In this document: piece by piece, positions 14,601-64,000 of the stretch | Position numbering within the stretch: position 1 is the first letter of the stretch | Layout of the letters: each line of letters begins with the position of its first letter | Assembly (NCBI RefSeq): GCF_013373865.1 | Contig: NC_050477.1 | Location: 5,540,869-5,604,868, forward strand | DNA: 64,000 nucleotides | Source: Monomorium pharaonis | Taxonomy: Eukaryota > Arthropoda > Insecta > Hymenoptera > Formicidae | Direction: 5' to 3' | Program-made: the position numbers and the translations under genes | Notes under the pieces: generated by a model | What the model was told of the DNA's origin: nothing | Database searches by the model: none | The model's input: the letters and a program-made list of their open reading frames with translations, nothing else

Positions 14601-14880
14601 GGACTTACATGATTACAACTTCAGGATACTCGTAGGATCGACCGAAGATCTCATTAGAGGCACGGTTTGCGGGTCGACGTCGTCTTCGATTTACTCCACG
14701 ACAACAAAGATGTACGATCTTTATGATCACAGAGATCATATGGATCACATGGATCACATGAATCACCTTGATCACAGAGATCACACAATGCCCAGGATTA
14801 CTGGAAACTCTGCCGGTTCCGTAAAGACGGAGATCGCGACAATGATGTTGCTGATATGTTTGAGCAAAGCTTTTATTTGA
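11603..14880 (+). CDS. Yellow/major royal jelly protein family gene, five coding exons
   Basis: Secreted protein of the yellow/MRJP family. Family members act in cuticle pigmentation, development or (MRJPs) nutrition, and most have no proven enzymatic activity. I join 11603-11897, 12273-12685, 13268-13445, 13848-14059 and 14536-14880, giving 480 residues in one frame. A hydrophobic signal peptide follows Met14 (SSIVIGIAFLVVLLDGAIG); the true start may be Met1, 8, 10 or 14. Family hallmarks are LPLGLEVAGDRLFITVPRW and the LNYI segment in exon 1, YPSWEAH, CNRLWVLDTG and NIAVED in exon 2, FQWNDGLFGMAL in exon 3 and RNGNLWVLSDRLP in exon 5. The exon 2 donor (ATG|GTCGGT) is weak but keeps phase and homology. 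The C-terminus is odd: an Asp-His-Met repeat, then a hydrophobic end that could be a membrane or GPI-type tail. AATAAA lies at 14911. I cannot assign the exact orthologue (yellow-b, -e, -h and so on). Confidence 0.9.
14707..14790 (+). repeat. In-frame GATCAC-based tandem repeat encoding Asp/His-rich peptide
   Basis: Imperfect 9-base units of the kind GATCACATG repeat within exon 5 of the yellow-family gene. They encode a run of DH, DHM, NHL and DHR units (for example DHMDHMDHMNHLDH). The repeat stays in frame, so length change by units of nine would not break the protein. Confidence 0.85.
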
Positions 14881-14910
14881 GGCGTGGCTGTTGGAAAATT
14901 TGGAGATAAG

Positions 14911-14916
14911 AATAAA
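14911..14916 (+). terminator. Polyadenylation signal AATAAA for the yellow-family gene
   Basis: AATAAA is found 31 bases after the stop codon, a short but normal distance for an insect 3' UTR. It is chosen by position only. Confidence 0.5.
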
Positions 14917-16585
14917 AAATAGTAGGATTAAAGATAAAAGAATTAAAGTAACATTACAAACAAATGTAGATAGAAATAGAAAAGAAGAGAGGACGAGGAA
15001 GAAGGAGAAAGGTACGGAATATTCGTTACATTAATGTTATTTCTTTTATAAAATTGTTTTTGTAATTCAGAATAATTTTGAAGTGAAGTAACAAATAATC
15101 GAACAAAGTTTTTGTTGATAATATATATAATTGCCCCTTGTTATAAAATTATGGAAAATGATATATATTTATCTAACCGCGGTTACAAAATTAAAGCTAT
15201 TAATTTATTGTCGAAAACTTATTTATTATTCCGTCTAATTGCTTCAATTCGAGCCTATTTTGTAAAAAATCCAAAATGTATAGCGTATACTGTTAATTAT
15301 CTTAATTATAATTATCTTTTTATTTTATTATTATAAAATAATTATTATTATATATATGTATTTTTGGAAGAGTTCGGATTGCAGTAAAAAGAAAAAATAC
15401 GGCAAGGATTGGTACAAATTATTTGGATCGCAAATTAATGAATAACGAACCGATGATAGTTGGATGACTTCCTTGCATAGTACAAGAGCGCTTTCTCATT
15501 AGATGTTCACTTCCTCATTCATTTATCTCTCGAGGAAGCACTTCTCTCCTCGAGTACATTACCATTATCTACTCATGCTAAAACTGCCATTATCTTTACA
15601 TGTCAGATGTAATATATACCATGAGAAGAAAGAAGAGAGTCTCCAATAAAAAATGTTTCTATATTTTTTTATTTCTCTTATCGTTTTCGAATATTTTATT
15701 TTGCCACAATATTTTATTTTGATTTGCTGATTCATCATGTATCATGTTATTCATTCTGTTTTTTATGAGATAGTCTTTATTTTGCACAATTTGTCACGCG
15801 CGGCTCAAATGCTCGCGCAATGACTGCAAGAACGCGTGTTGCCCAACGTACAGATACAATCTCTGAAGATTGTCAGAAACCTATTGGAATCGTAAAATTT
15901 CACCGCAAAAGAAAAACGATGATAAAGTCCTGCTGCGCGATAACATCTGCAAGAAGTCCCGACAATTTTTCCCGTGGAAGATCGGCTGATGGCATGCCGT
16001 ACATGATGATCGAGATAAGTCGTGCAGAGTCATCGCATACATATTTACGCACCTGCTGCGTGCATCACGTGGTCGTCAACCTGCTGCACCCATACCTGCA
16101 CGCGTGTACCTTGAATGTCGCAAGTCGAATGTGAATCACGTAAGAGCGAATCGCGATGCGCATCATCTTTTCGTAGCGCTCATGATTGGCAGTCTGCCAA
16201 TTTTTTCAACTGGTGAACAACAATTTTTTGCGAGAATCGTATCTATTGCATACAAGACTCTGTGTTTCAGTATAAGTAGTAATTTCGCTAAAAATCAAAT
16301 GTTATTAAATTACGATTATTTTATTCATATCATTGTAATATCATCAATTATATTATCAAACAATAATTACTGAATTTAAATATTACAAAATTGTTTGGTT
16401 TATATGCGTTAATACATTGTACATGAAATTGTTTTATTACGTAAAACGATTTGTAATTAAATACATATAATTAAATCATGTATTTATATAAATATAATTC
16501 ATAATATATTCAATGTTATTAAAAATTTCTTTTAAACAATGATAATGTAATATTACTTTTTATTTACTTTATTTTTTTATTTATT
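14917..16585. other. Intergenic DNA, no supported gene
   Basis: AT-rich DNA between the yellow-family gene and the desaturase-derived repeats. A plus-strand frame at 15820-16134 (104 codons) is more GC-balanced than its surroundings but has no motif I recognise and no good splice context. I leave it uncalled. Confidence 0.5.
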
Positions 16586-16963
16586 ACTTGTCGGACGTGA
16601 TTTCATTAAACAAGATTGTTGTCTCTTTTAATAATTTAATATCACGTCTTTTATTTCAAATGCGCAAATTTCTGGACACCCTATTTAAACAAATTGTTGC
16701 GTGAAAATAAAGAATTATTACGATAAAACATTATTTTACATAATTAATCTTTTCGATTAATAGATCATAGATTTTTGTAGCAACCTGTACTGGTTCTCGT
16801 GTTTGTTCCTCGTAACAATTATTCTTTATTATTTATTAGATCTGTTTTTTTTTTGGAAAGATAAAAACAATACAAACGGAGAATACATCGTTGATATTGA
16901 ATATATTCTACGACCCTAAGAGCCTTCTTTCAAGGCGTGAATACTTTTTATGTTACTTTATTA
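16586..16963. repeat. Direct repeat, copy 1 (0.38 kb)
   Basis: This stretch is repeated at 17759-18137 in the same orientation, with scattered substitutions and small indels. Matching blocks include TTGTCGGACGTGATTT, TTCTCGTGTTTGTTCCTCGT and AATACATCGTTGATATTGAA. Copy 1 runs straight into a piece of desaturase-like exon 2, so the pair is probably an old segmental duplication of a gene fragment with its upstream DNA. Confidence 0.85.
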
Positions 16964-17098
16964 AGAAGCGCGCAGTCGAAGCTAGGAGTGCCGATTTTCA
17001 TAAACCATTCACGATGACAAATCTTATTATGGATTCCTTAGTGACTATCACCTCTATATTAACTTTTGTGGCCGCTTTCGCCAATTCTTATGTCGTTG
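16964..17098 (+). pseudogene. Degenerate copy of exon 2 of the cytochrome b5-related gene
   Basis: The encoded peptide KKRAVEARSADFHKP, then TNLIMDSLVTITSILTFVAA, closely matches KKRAVEALKTVDFHKP and TNLIIDSLVAMTFTLTFAAA in exon 2 of the intact gene at 21698-21965. The match begins abruptly in the middle of that exon and fades after about 17098. There is no cytochrome b5 domain before it and no histidine boxes after it. This looks like a relic of a duplicated paralogue. It is open over this short piece, so it may have been lost by truncation rather than by stops. Confidence 0.8.
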
Positions 17099-17758
17099 AA
17101 AAAATGTTTTGTACGAAAGTTTTATGGCATTTTATATTTTTTATAATGGTATACTTATATTTTTCAAAAAATTAAAATTTTTTTAATTTACCTCCATCCC
17201 ATTCCACATTAAATGTTGAACTCATATTAATAAGAGCGCGCAGAGAGGCAGGCTCGGGCCTTTTAAATTGTAGCACAGTTTAGTTAGATTTAACTACCTT
17301 CTATCTTTTTACGAGCGTTAACCCACATGTTTTAGGACACCCTGTATATGTTATTTTAACATTAATATAATATTATTTTAACAAGTTATATATGTTAATT
17401 TAACATATCATATATGTATAATAATAATTATTTTAGAAATGCTGAAAAAATTTTTTACAATTGCATACATAGATTGTTTCAGGATTATCGATAAAAATTT
17501 TATGCGTGCTTTCTAAATTTTTTGAAGTAAACTATTTTTTGTTTGCCTTGATTTGTTGCGCTGTTGGTGGTTTTTATGTAGAACGTTGGCTGCATTTTAC
17601 TCCCAGGAGAGTTAAACCGCTTGCTCACCTATCAGCGTCCGCTCCTCACTCAACTGTTGATCGGAAAAGAAAGATAAATGTATAAGTAGTTCGACCCTGA
17701 GCGCTATATAGATAAAAACGCATATTTATTTACTTCAACCTGCTCTCTTGCGAAATCT

Positions 17759-18137
17759 ACTTGTCGGACGTGATTTTGTTAAAGGAGATTGTTGCCTCTT
17801 TTAATAAGAAATATCACGTCTTTTACTGAGAATGCGCGAATTTCCGAACACCCTATATAAGCAAAATGTTGCGAGAAAATAAAAAATTATTACAATAAAA
17901 TATTCTTTTTACATAATTAATCTCTTCGATTAATAAATCATAGACTTTTGTAGCAATCTTTACCTTCTCGTGTTTGTTCCTCGTAACAATTATTCTCTAC
18001 TTGTATTATTCATTGGATCTGTTTTTTCTGGAAGCATAAAAACAATACAAACATACACAGAGAATACATCGTTGATATTGAATACATTGTACGACCCCGT
18101 TCTTTCAAGGCTTGAATATTTTTCATGTTACTTTATT
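17759..18137. repeat. Direct repeat, copy 2 (0.38 kb)
   Basis: Second copy of the 16586-16963 repeat, about 1.17 kb downstream in the same orientation. Unlike copy 1 it is not followed by desaturase exon sequence; homology ends near 18137. Confidence 0.85.
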
Positions 18138-18509
18138 TATAATACGTTTCGATGTGCATTCGAGCTAAAGGTTCTCGAAATTAAAATGAAACAGTAGGCC
18201 TTGAATTGGACCGATCTGGTTTGACCAGCTTTTATCAACTTATCGCTTCCTATATGAACATTACAGAAATAGTGGATATCGCAGTCTTTCGCGGTAAGTG
18301 GTACTGGCGCTGAGTTATTACGAATCATTGCTTTTAGAGAACGCGCAACATTAAGAAATTTTCATCTTGATACAGTTTTATCAATTGTTTAATATTCCGT
18401 AGTATTTGTCATCATTCCGAACAGCAGGTATTAACACGTATGTACCTTTAGAATATGTGTTATTGACAAGAATTTTCCATCATATTTTTTAAATGTATGT
18501 ATCTATCTA

Positions 18510-18511
<2 letters not shown>

Positions 18512-18552
<41 letters not shown>
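18512..18552. repeat. (AT)n microsatellite
   Basis: A pure AT dinucleotide run of about 40 bases, preceded by a short CTAT run. Confidence 0.95.
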
Positions 18553-18553
<1 letters not shown>

Positions 18554-18727
18554 ATTTTTTTTTGATAAATAAAGTGATTATATGCTGACGCGATATTTTT
18601 TTACATATGCAAGTTAAAAATTATTAAAATAATAATGACTAAATTCAGATAATTTTTAACTGCTTTTTGAATTCACTACATAATTATTTACGTATTGTAT
18701 TATTTGTAACTGTAATTTTATTGTTCC

Positions 18728-18810
18728 TGTTATTATCATTATCGTCATCACCATTATTGTTATTATTATTATCATCTTCATCATTATTATTATTGTTATT
18801 ATTATTATGT
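18728..18810. repeat. Trinucleotide microsatellite (ATT/ATC type)
   Basis: Imperfect ATT, ATC and TCA units over about 80 bases. The open frames here (poly-Leu/Ser on plus, poly-Ile/Met on minus) are artefacts of the repeat. Confidence 0.9.
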
Positions 18811-19857
18811 TACAAAAACACGTTACTCTTAATATATATAGACAAGCAATATTGAAACGTCTTACCAACATTTTGCTTAAACTATTATTTGAAAAGTGAG
18901 GAAGGGTAATAAACCAATCACAAAAATCGTATTTAACTCAAAACATTTACTTTAAATTTAAGGTTCTTAAATTTAAGACTGTATTAATGGCAATCCATTA
19001 CATGTCTGTGTGACATATAATGAATAGACATAGACATTTATCCATTAAATAAATTACATAGTTCATTAAAAAATGGGATAATCGGTTTTTAAGTACTTAA
19101 ATCAAGTAAAAAAATACAACTAATAATTAAACTACATTTTATTAAGAAAAAATGTGCAAAACAATGCAATTTATTTCACTTTGTGGCCTTTGAACCTGGA
19201 TGATACATTATTAAACGGTTTTATATATTATTATTAAACATGTGGCTATAGCTAACGCAGTATAAATAGCGCTTTTATGCTATCGGACAATAATATATCC
19301 TATTTAGATATGATATCGACATAATTATGGACTTTGACGGGAATAAATATACATGAGTGATTTGTTTGGTAATTAGTATCCCTTCCACAATCTCAATGAC
19401 TATGATATTCCTGTCTTGACCACAGCTTGCCTCGTAACCAGTGAAGGATACTGTGCAGATCGGTAAAAGGAATTACATCAAGAACGTAGTTTACTTAACG
19501 AAAATATGGATACGTTACAATTGAAAGCAAATATCGTCGATGTGTTGCGTTGTGAGTAAAAATATGGTGATAAAATGGTGATGGGACACTTACACGCTTA
19601 CAAAGTATAAGCAGATGAAAATTAAGACTCGATGTTTGTTTTTCTGAACGTGTGTGATATATCGATATCGTGATAGCTGTGACAGTGGAATAAATCTTCT
19701 TTATACTTTGTTATATTTTGCAACGACTAATACTTATAATTATATATTTTATATGATATATAAATTATTTTACATTATTATAATATATTTTATCATATAT
19801 TATTATTATATATTATAAGTACTTGTAGTATTTTAAAACTTTATAATATTAAGTATT

Positions 19858-19958
<101 letters not shown>

Positions 19959-20048
19959 AGACTTAAAATGTCATGATTAATTTCAGAAATCGTATTAGCA
20001 TTTGAAGACATTACTTAAAATGGTTTTAAAATGTGAATGACTTACAAT

Positions 20049-20153
20049 CCATATAGCACATCATCTTTCAGAAAAATTTCTGAAAGATATCTGACAGAAG
20101 ATATCTTTCCGATATCTTTCAAAAAGTTTTCTGAAAAATGTGTGCTGTGTGGG
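20049..20153. repeat. Imperfect palindrome of about 100 bases
   Basis: The left arm (AGCACATCATCTTTCAGAAA and then TTTCTGAAAGATATCT) and the right arm (AGATATCTTTC, then TTTTCTGAAAAATGTGTGCT) are near reverse complements. The whole could fold into one long hairpin. It may be a remnant of a small inverted-repeat transposon. I do not see a clear target duplication. Confidence 0.65.
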
Positions 20154-21142
20154 AAACGTTGATCATATACAAACATTTATTCATGTTATATTTATCTTAT
20201 TAATCTTATAATACTTATATAATATTTAATCGAATCTTATCTAATGCCGTCAGATAAATAAAATATCACATTGTAAATAAATATTTCAAGGGAAAAATTA
20301 TATATATATAAAAGAGACTTTTAAACACGAATTATTACATAACTCTCTTATCATTAAAAAGCAGCTTTGACTTATAATTGATTGCTATTGCTTTTCATAA
20401 CTACTGTAGCTGCATAAGTGTAACATTGCATTTAAAGAAAGCTTATTGGAAGTCATATAAACTGTTTTAATAAGAAATATTAAACTGTTGCAAAAATAGT
20501 GATTGTGAACAAGAAGTTTGAAAATATAAAAAGGTATAATATATATAAAAATATAGTATCTAAATTTAACTAAACGTTACATCATTTACAAGTTATTCCA
20601 CAGATACGATAGTTAATCTGAAGAAATATTAAACATGGATAGCTTTTATCAGTAATAATTTTATCTTGAAATATATTATTGTTTTTAGATGCTATCTTTT
20701 ACTAGCCACAATTAGCGAAATGTAATAGTAAAACCTGAATATTTACACTAAAGTATATATTAATCGGAGAAAATCTCTGTGTTACTATTTTAATAAATAA
20801 AATAATATAAGATAAAGTTTTAAGAATAATAATTAAATTCAAAAAATTGTTATAATATACCCTTAATAATTTACACAAAAATAACAATTTAGTTTAGACA
20901 ATTTTTTTATTTAATTAATAAAATTTTGATGATCGGGTTTATGAGAATAGTACAAAAAACTTTTAATTGTGAAGTTTAAAAGATTACAATAGTCAAAACT
21001 AATAATAAGATTAATATCAATGCATATTATTTCTTGTGCATATGCAAAAATTATTGTAATAAATCCGCCGTGCCATTTACCACAGTTAGTCAAAATCTTG
21101 TGTTTTATTTTAATCACAGCCGAAGTGGAAAAAACCTTTAAA
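20154..21142. other. Upstream region of the cytochrome b5-related gene
   Basis: AT-rich DNA of about 1 kb before the chosen start codon. No convincing TATA box or repeated motif stands out. The open frame extends upstream of the chosen ATG to another ATG at 21020, but that extension resembles no known N-terminus. Confidence 0.5.
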
Positions 21143-23540
21143 ATGTCAACAACCAGCACGATACCTGGCTTGGCTTATTTGCCGGCGAGAGAAGAACCAA
21201 AAATTGCGTTAAATTTTCTGGAGGCTAGAAAAAAAATAGATGGTGCAGAAGGACTATGGAGGATCGGAAATAAGCTTTACAATTTGGAAACTTTTATAAA
21301 ATCACATCCGGGTGGAGCTGAATGGCTTTTACTTACGAAAGGAACCGATATTACCGAACTGTTCGAGGTATTAAAGTAAAGCCAGAGTTATTCATTTTAG
21401 TCGACGTTGTCATTATTATTCATTTTTTGCTTAAAAGTATTAATCATTGTCTTTTTTCGTTATTATTTATTATTATATTATTATTATAAACATTTCCATT
21501 ATTATGTTTATTATAATTAATTTTCAAAAATTTTATATATATTATATATAAAGAATTTTAGTATTTATGTATATTTACTTTTTATATCTATTTCTCTTGT
21601 TTCTATCAATTTACAGTTTACAATATTCCTTGAAAAATTTCGAATTATGATTCTCTGTAGGTAAATTCGGAAATTTTATGTTGATTTTGTCAAATAGAGC
21701 CACCACATCACCGACAAAGCTGAACAGCTGCTGCCGAAATTCTACATTCGCGAAGCCGCGACTCCTCGGTCAGTGCCTCTGACCTTTCTACCAGACGGTT
21801 TCTATCGTACATTCAAGAAGCGCGCAGTCGAGGCTTTAAAGACCGTCGATTTTCATAAACCATCCACGACGACAAACCTTATTATAGATTCCTTAGTGGC
21901 TATGACCTTTACATTGACTTTTGCGGCCGCCTTCGCCCATTCTTATGCCATTGCCGTTCTCGCTAGTGAGCATCTACGAAGTTATTTATAATTAAGATAA
22001 ATAATTAATTACATAAGAAATACAAATAATAAATAATTAAGATACAATTTATGTATCGCAGATTTATTAATTATAAAAATAATGACAATTGCATGTGAAA
22101 AACTAAAAATAATATTAGGTATTGTAAATATATTTATTAATTAATTAGCTATGTTAATTACAATTATCAATATGTGATTGTATTAATCGATTAGTTTGAC
22201 TTAATTCTAGTTCGAGTTAATTCTAGGTGTTTTTTTGGGGTGGACGACCGTCGCGGCACATAATTACTTCCATATGAGAAACAACTTTCGTATGTATTAT
22301 TTTGACCTCAGCATGCTATCTTCAAAAAATTGGCGCATCACGCACGTGATGAGCCACCATATGTACACCAACACTCTATGGGATTATGAAATCTACGTGG
22401 TCGAGCCGTTTCTGCAATGGATCCCTCGCAAAGATAAATCCTACTTAGCGGGAATGATAAGCAAGATTATCAGTCCCATTGTCTGGATGCTGCTGTTCCT
22501 TAGAGAAGGCTTGGCACGGTAAAAAGAACCATTGCTTTTCAGTTTCAAAATTAATATAAAAATTTCTTGCTTGTATCTTTATTTAATTTTAATTAAAAAT
22601 CTGGCTTAATTTTGATTCCATGTTCCGCTTGTTTACAAAAGATTTACTAAGTAAATTTCCAACTCTGTTTTCTGTACTAAAAGATTCAATTATTTTTAGA
22701 TACTATGTAGTAATCAAGGTACATAGAGTCTTCGAATTTCGTGACATCGTACCGTTTTTGCTGCCTCTGTCAATGTATTTGGTGACAGCCAACATTCTTG
22801 TTGTTCTCAAGTTGTGGCTGTTAATGCTGTTAATCAGTAGCTTTATGTTTGGTTTGATCGGCTTCAACGCAGCCCATCATCATCCTGACATCTTCCACGA
22901 CGGTGATATTTACAGGTTACATATTGTTCGCATTTCTTGCTTTTAAATTATGTAATCATTTTTTATTAAATCTATTTTGTTTTCTTGTCTTTGTAAAAAA
23001 TAATTTTTTGAAAATTACTTATAATAAAATAACTTTTAGTTAAAGAAAGAGAGAAATAATAATTTAACTTTAACCTAGATTATAACTGTTCAGCGCTAAT
23101 TCAAATTCGACTTAATCTTTGTACAATTTTAATTTTAATATGTGTATTAAATCTAATCTCAACATGTAGTTATCTTAATTTTTTAATCGCAAAATGTTTT
23201 TGCTTTATCTCGAAAATTTAAATAAACTTTTCGTAATTTTCTCATTATCATAATGTCTGTAAGGAATGATCTGGATTGGGGTCTACTTGAGTTGGACGCC
23301 GTGCGCGATCGCGAGGTGATCGACGACTCGATCTTCCTTGCGCTCACGAACTTCGGCTCGCACACGTTGCACCATCTGTTACCCACCGTTGACCATCATT
23401 ACCTGCAATTGTGCGTGCCCGCTTTCCTGCAGACGTGCAAGGAATTCCACGTCAGCTCGGACAAGTGGACGCAGTGGGAGCTTATAAAAGGACAATTCAG
23501 GCAGCTCACGCGAACTGACGCAAAGAAGAATCACAGGTAG
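21143..23540 (+). CDS. Cytochrome b5-related, fatty acid desaturase-like protein, five coding exons
   Basis: Membrane protein with an N-terminal cytochrome b5 domain fused to a fatty acid desaturase domain, like insect Cyt-b5-r. Its substrate is not known from sequence. Exons are 21143-21367, 21698-21965, 22227-22518, 22700-22915 and 23264-23540; all phases fit and give 425 residues, close to the fly protein. The heme-binding HPGG is at residues 55-58, with a second heme histidine in the SHH at 76-78. Histidine motifs are HNYFH (176-180), HVMSHH (204-209), HHH (321-323) and HTLHH (367-371). Hydrophobic segments lie around 137-165, 240-258 and 280-316, fitting an endoplasmic reticulum protein. 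The ATG at 21143 (MSTTSTIPGL) is preferred over 21020 because the family starts shortly before the b5 domain. A decayed partial copy of exon 2 lies 4 kb upstream. Confidence 0.93.
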
Positions 23541-23745
23541 CGCTTATCTTCAGTGAAACGTCCTCGATTGCGGATAATACCAGATTTTTATGAAATCTTT
23601 AATTTTTTTACGTGTCATTTTGTAACGTAAGCGTCCCGGGCGAATAACGATATGTACGAGATTATAATTGAAGTAGGTAGAAACTTGCTAAATTGTGCAC
23701 GTAAATTTTACAAGTTGAATTAAAATTATATAGATGTGATATAGA

Positions 23746-23780
23746 AATAAATTGATAATCATCTTGTTTCAAGAAATAAA
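23746..23780 (+). terminator. Polyadenylation signals AATAAA (two) of the cytochrome b5-related gene
   Basis: AATAAA occurs at 23746-23751 and again at 23775-23780, about 205 and 235 bases after the stop codon. Either would give a normal 3' UTR. The Mhc gene ends in the opposite direction about 1.2 kb further right. Confidence 0.45.
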
Positions 23781-24399
23781 AAAAAAATTACAGGAACATT
23801 TATACAGCACAAATTTCCAAGGAATATTATAAAATGTTTGAATATTTTAAGGTCTAAAACATCCTTAGGAAAAAGTGTAATGTATGTATCGATTATGTGA
23901 AGTTATTTATCTGTTAAAGCCGAAAATAATTTTGTATAATTATTTTATACATACAATTACTTTATGTATGACTATTTGTATTTCAATTATAAAAATTTGG
24001 ATTTGAATTTATAATAAATTTAATTGACAATTAAACAAATAAATCTCTTCGCTTTATAGCGAGAATCGTGACGCCTAATGGATTCCTGGAATTCTTGGTT
24101 TTGCGAATGGCTGAGTGGATGCGGGACAGTTTAGTTCTTATCTTTATTTATTGCTTATTTACTTTAATAAATACATACTTCGTCTCTCTTTATAAATTAC
24201 AATTAAGTTTATAGGATACGATATCATTCGGATGACACATGTAATGATACGCGCTGTTGATCAAATCGTTCGTCGCGACTCGCTTTCGTTCTGCTCCCCG
24301 CGAGTGTGTCCCCTTTTCTTCTTTTCTCAACTTCGTTTTCAATTTGCGTTCAACTATTGCCACTACTCGTATTGTGCAACTCGCGAGAGCGTATGTGTG

Positions 24400-24640
24400 T
24401 ATTTCGTCGCTCTGTCTCCCCCCCCCTTTGTCTTCTGTATATGCGTGTGTGTGTGTGTGTATATAAATATATATATTATATTAATATATCTGTCGCGCTG
24501 GCTCTCGCCCTCTCATCGTCCGCTCGCGTGTCCTCTCGCTCGATCTCTCTCTCGCTCACCCATTCTCACTCTCCCAATCTCTCCCTCCCTTTCTCTCTCT
24601 CCCTTTCTCTCCCTCGATTGTCAGTTCGAGTGGTGAAGAA
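24400..24640. repeat. Pyrimidine-rich low-complexity tract
   Basis: The plus strand is strongly biased to C and T, with CTCT, CCCTCTC and TGTGTG/ATAT runs. It sits between the two convergent genes, beyond the last Mhc exon. The Ser/Leu/Pro-rich open frames across it are composition artefacts. Confidence 0.85.
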
Positions 24641-24993
24641 ACGCACCCCCGCCTCTCCTCACTCTCAATCTTACAATCCTCTCCTTCTCGAGCGAGCGCT
24701 TTTTCTCCCCTTGAATAGAACTGAATAGAAAGAAAATTATTATCCGAGAAAGATGACGAGAATTCTATGATCCGAATGTGATGATACTAGTTGATTGACA
24801 GCTCGATTGCGAGATGACGATGCCGTTGAGAGCTCCGAGCGAGCTCTCGGATTCGTTGCATATATCTAATATATTCGTTCGATGATGGACTCGATGAGGA
24901 CGATGATGTTCTTCTTTCTCCTCCTCTTCTTATGCTTTTTCTTATCTCTCCGGATGTTTTCTGCTGTTAAATTTTTGACTTTTTTTGTTTGTT

Positions 24994-24999
24994 TTTATT
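24994..24999 (-). terminator. Candidate AATAAA after the distal Mhc stop codon
   Basis: On the minus strand AATAAA lies about 30 bases after the distal Mhc stop codon at 25029. Further AATAAA motifs occur downstream, so the real 3' end could be later. Muscle myosin 3' UTRs are often longer than this. Confidence 0.3.
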
Positions 25000-25028
25000 A
25001 ATTATTTACGCAAACCTCGGAAGGAGCT

Positions 25029-62802
<37,774 letters not shown>

Positions 62803-64000
62803 CTGCAAAGATCAACGATCATTTAAAGAATTAAATCTAGTAAAGGCATCAAGCAACGTTCCATGGCCGGTCTCTATGGTTTGCCGGAACGAAGATTTCT
62901 TGAATCTCGGCGTGCGATCAGTCTCGCCCGTACAAGAGTCAATCGTAATAACGTGCACAAAAAACCTGTCGCTAACAAATTCAAATTATTCGAATTTTCT
63001 AAACTCGGCAAAAAGGTTTACATATTGTACAATCAACATGATTTATGAATACAACGTAAAAACATAAAATTTAGATATTAAAAAACTTATAATTTCTTTA
63101 TATAACAATAAAATAAATAATAATACAATAAATAAAATATTATTGTGAATTTTGTAGATTGTTCAATATTATAATTTTAGAGAAAAAATTCTTTTTTTAA
63201 TTAAATCATATTGCATGACATATATAAGATTATTTATTATAATACAAATTTTGCCTCGAATTTCGAACAGTTAAAATTTATCGTCTGCGAAATGTGTCGT
63301 CGATAGTTTCTGATTATTTTTTGTTCAAATTTGTGCAAAAATAATATATATTATCACGTCGTATATATAATTTAATATAATGTCTGTAAAGCTTATAAAA
63401 TTTCTTTTAAATTCAAAAGATCGATAAATATAATTTAATTTGATGTACTATAACTCATTATACTATATGAAAACTATAGTGTATTATAACTATAATGTAT
63501 TATAACACTAATATGTTATGTTAATTTAACAAAAAATAATCCGGCATCATCGATGGCATTGATAAAATTTATGTACATATATATAAAAACAAAAAATTAA
63601 AAGATTAAACGATGCAGAGGAACAGTCCATCTTCCATCGCGGATGCGACCTGCGTCTCGAAACAAGAGCATCCTTCGGGATTTCCACTTTGTGAGCATGT
63701 GGATCCTGGGGCGTGGTTAAATATAGTGAACGTAACATTCAGGAAAGAAACACAGAAGAACAATCTGGTGCACATCTTGTACGAGTTAAATCGAAGAGAA
63801 TATCGTGACCAAGTAAGAAATACTCCCCAATAGAGGACAAAAAAATGTGTGGCAAGGCATAAATATGTCTTGCTTGACATTTTTTTTATTCGGAGAGATC
63901 TCTCTCGGTAACCGATCGAAAATTTCTATTCGAAAGGAAAAAGATAACTTTCACAAATATGGAAGAATCACAAAACGTCGCGGCACGTCAGTGTGTTTTA
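62803..64000 (-). other. Mhc intron upstream of exon 3
   Basis: Intron sequence, mostly AT-rich with two GC-richer patches (about 62855-62950 and 63612-63830). I searched both patches for a second exon 3 (the TYSGLFC motif and its coding reverse complement) and for exon 2 (PTPYLFV) and found neither. Open frames there resemble nothing known. Confidence 0.7.

Noticed and set aside
24232..24728. Plus-strand frames up to 140 codons
   Set aside because: Composition artefact of the pyrimidine tract, rich in Ser, Leu and Pro, with no domain.
63547..63880. GC-richer patch with open frames on both strands near the right edge
   Set aside because: Tested as Mhc exon 2 or a second exon 3; neither the expected motifs nor splice phases are present.

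Overview
The window is animal nuclear DNA. It is intron-rich and AT-rich, with CpG-rich patches and many microsatellites. Gene content (a yellow/MRJP-family gene, a cytochrome b5-desaturase fusion, and a muscle myosin heavy chain with insect-type exon clusters) shows an insect. CpG abundance and general style suggest Hymenoptera, perhaps an ant; that placement is inference. I worked out exon boundaries by reading splice sites and checking that phases join and that the peptides match known families. No transcript data were available.

Layout. Positions 1-11602 hold no gene I can support, only AT-rich DNA with two CpG-rich islands, a 41-base poly(T) run and a long-range inverted repeat. Positions 11603-14880 (+) hold a five-exon yellow-family gene (about 480 aa). 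Positions 14917-21142 are intergenic, with a degenerate copy of part of the next gene, a 0.38 kb direct duplication and microsatellites. Positions 21143-23540 (+) hold a five-exon cytochrome b5-related desaturase-like gene (425 aa).

From about 25 kb to the right edge, the minus strand is one gene: muscle myosin heavy chain (Mhc), 3' end at left. The window enters it at exon 3; the start codon and the first about 110 residues lie beyond 64000. The part seen joins into 1853 codons plus stop, without a phase error. Mutually exclusive sets are visible: four copies of exon 7 (nucleotide-pocket lip), five of exon 9 (relay) and three of exon 11 (converter), plus two alternative C-termini. That is 4x5x3x2 = 120 possible combinations from this window alone. 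Two of the three exon 11 copies end in a GC, not GT, 5' splice site.

Inside the gene, at 38166, an in-frame ATG opens an alternative first exon for a headless myosin rod protein, like Drosophila MRP. A TATA box and a long GA run lie upstream. The Mhc splice acceptor sits inside this coding exon, so the rod-protein exon is a 5' extension of a shared Mhc exon. The last Mhc intron carries a 285-bp MITE-like element with long terminal inverted repeats and a perfect 8-bp target duplication.

Mhc and the desaturase-like gene converge tail to tail. I found no rRNA, tRNA, CRISPR array or viral gene.
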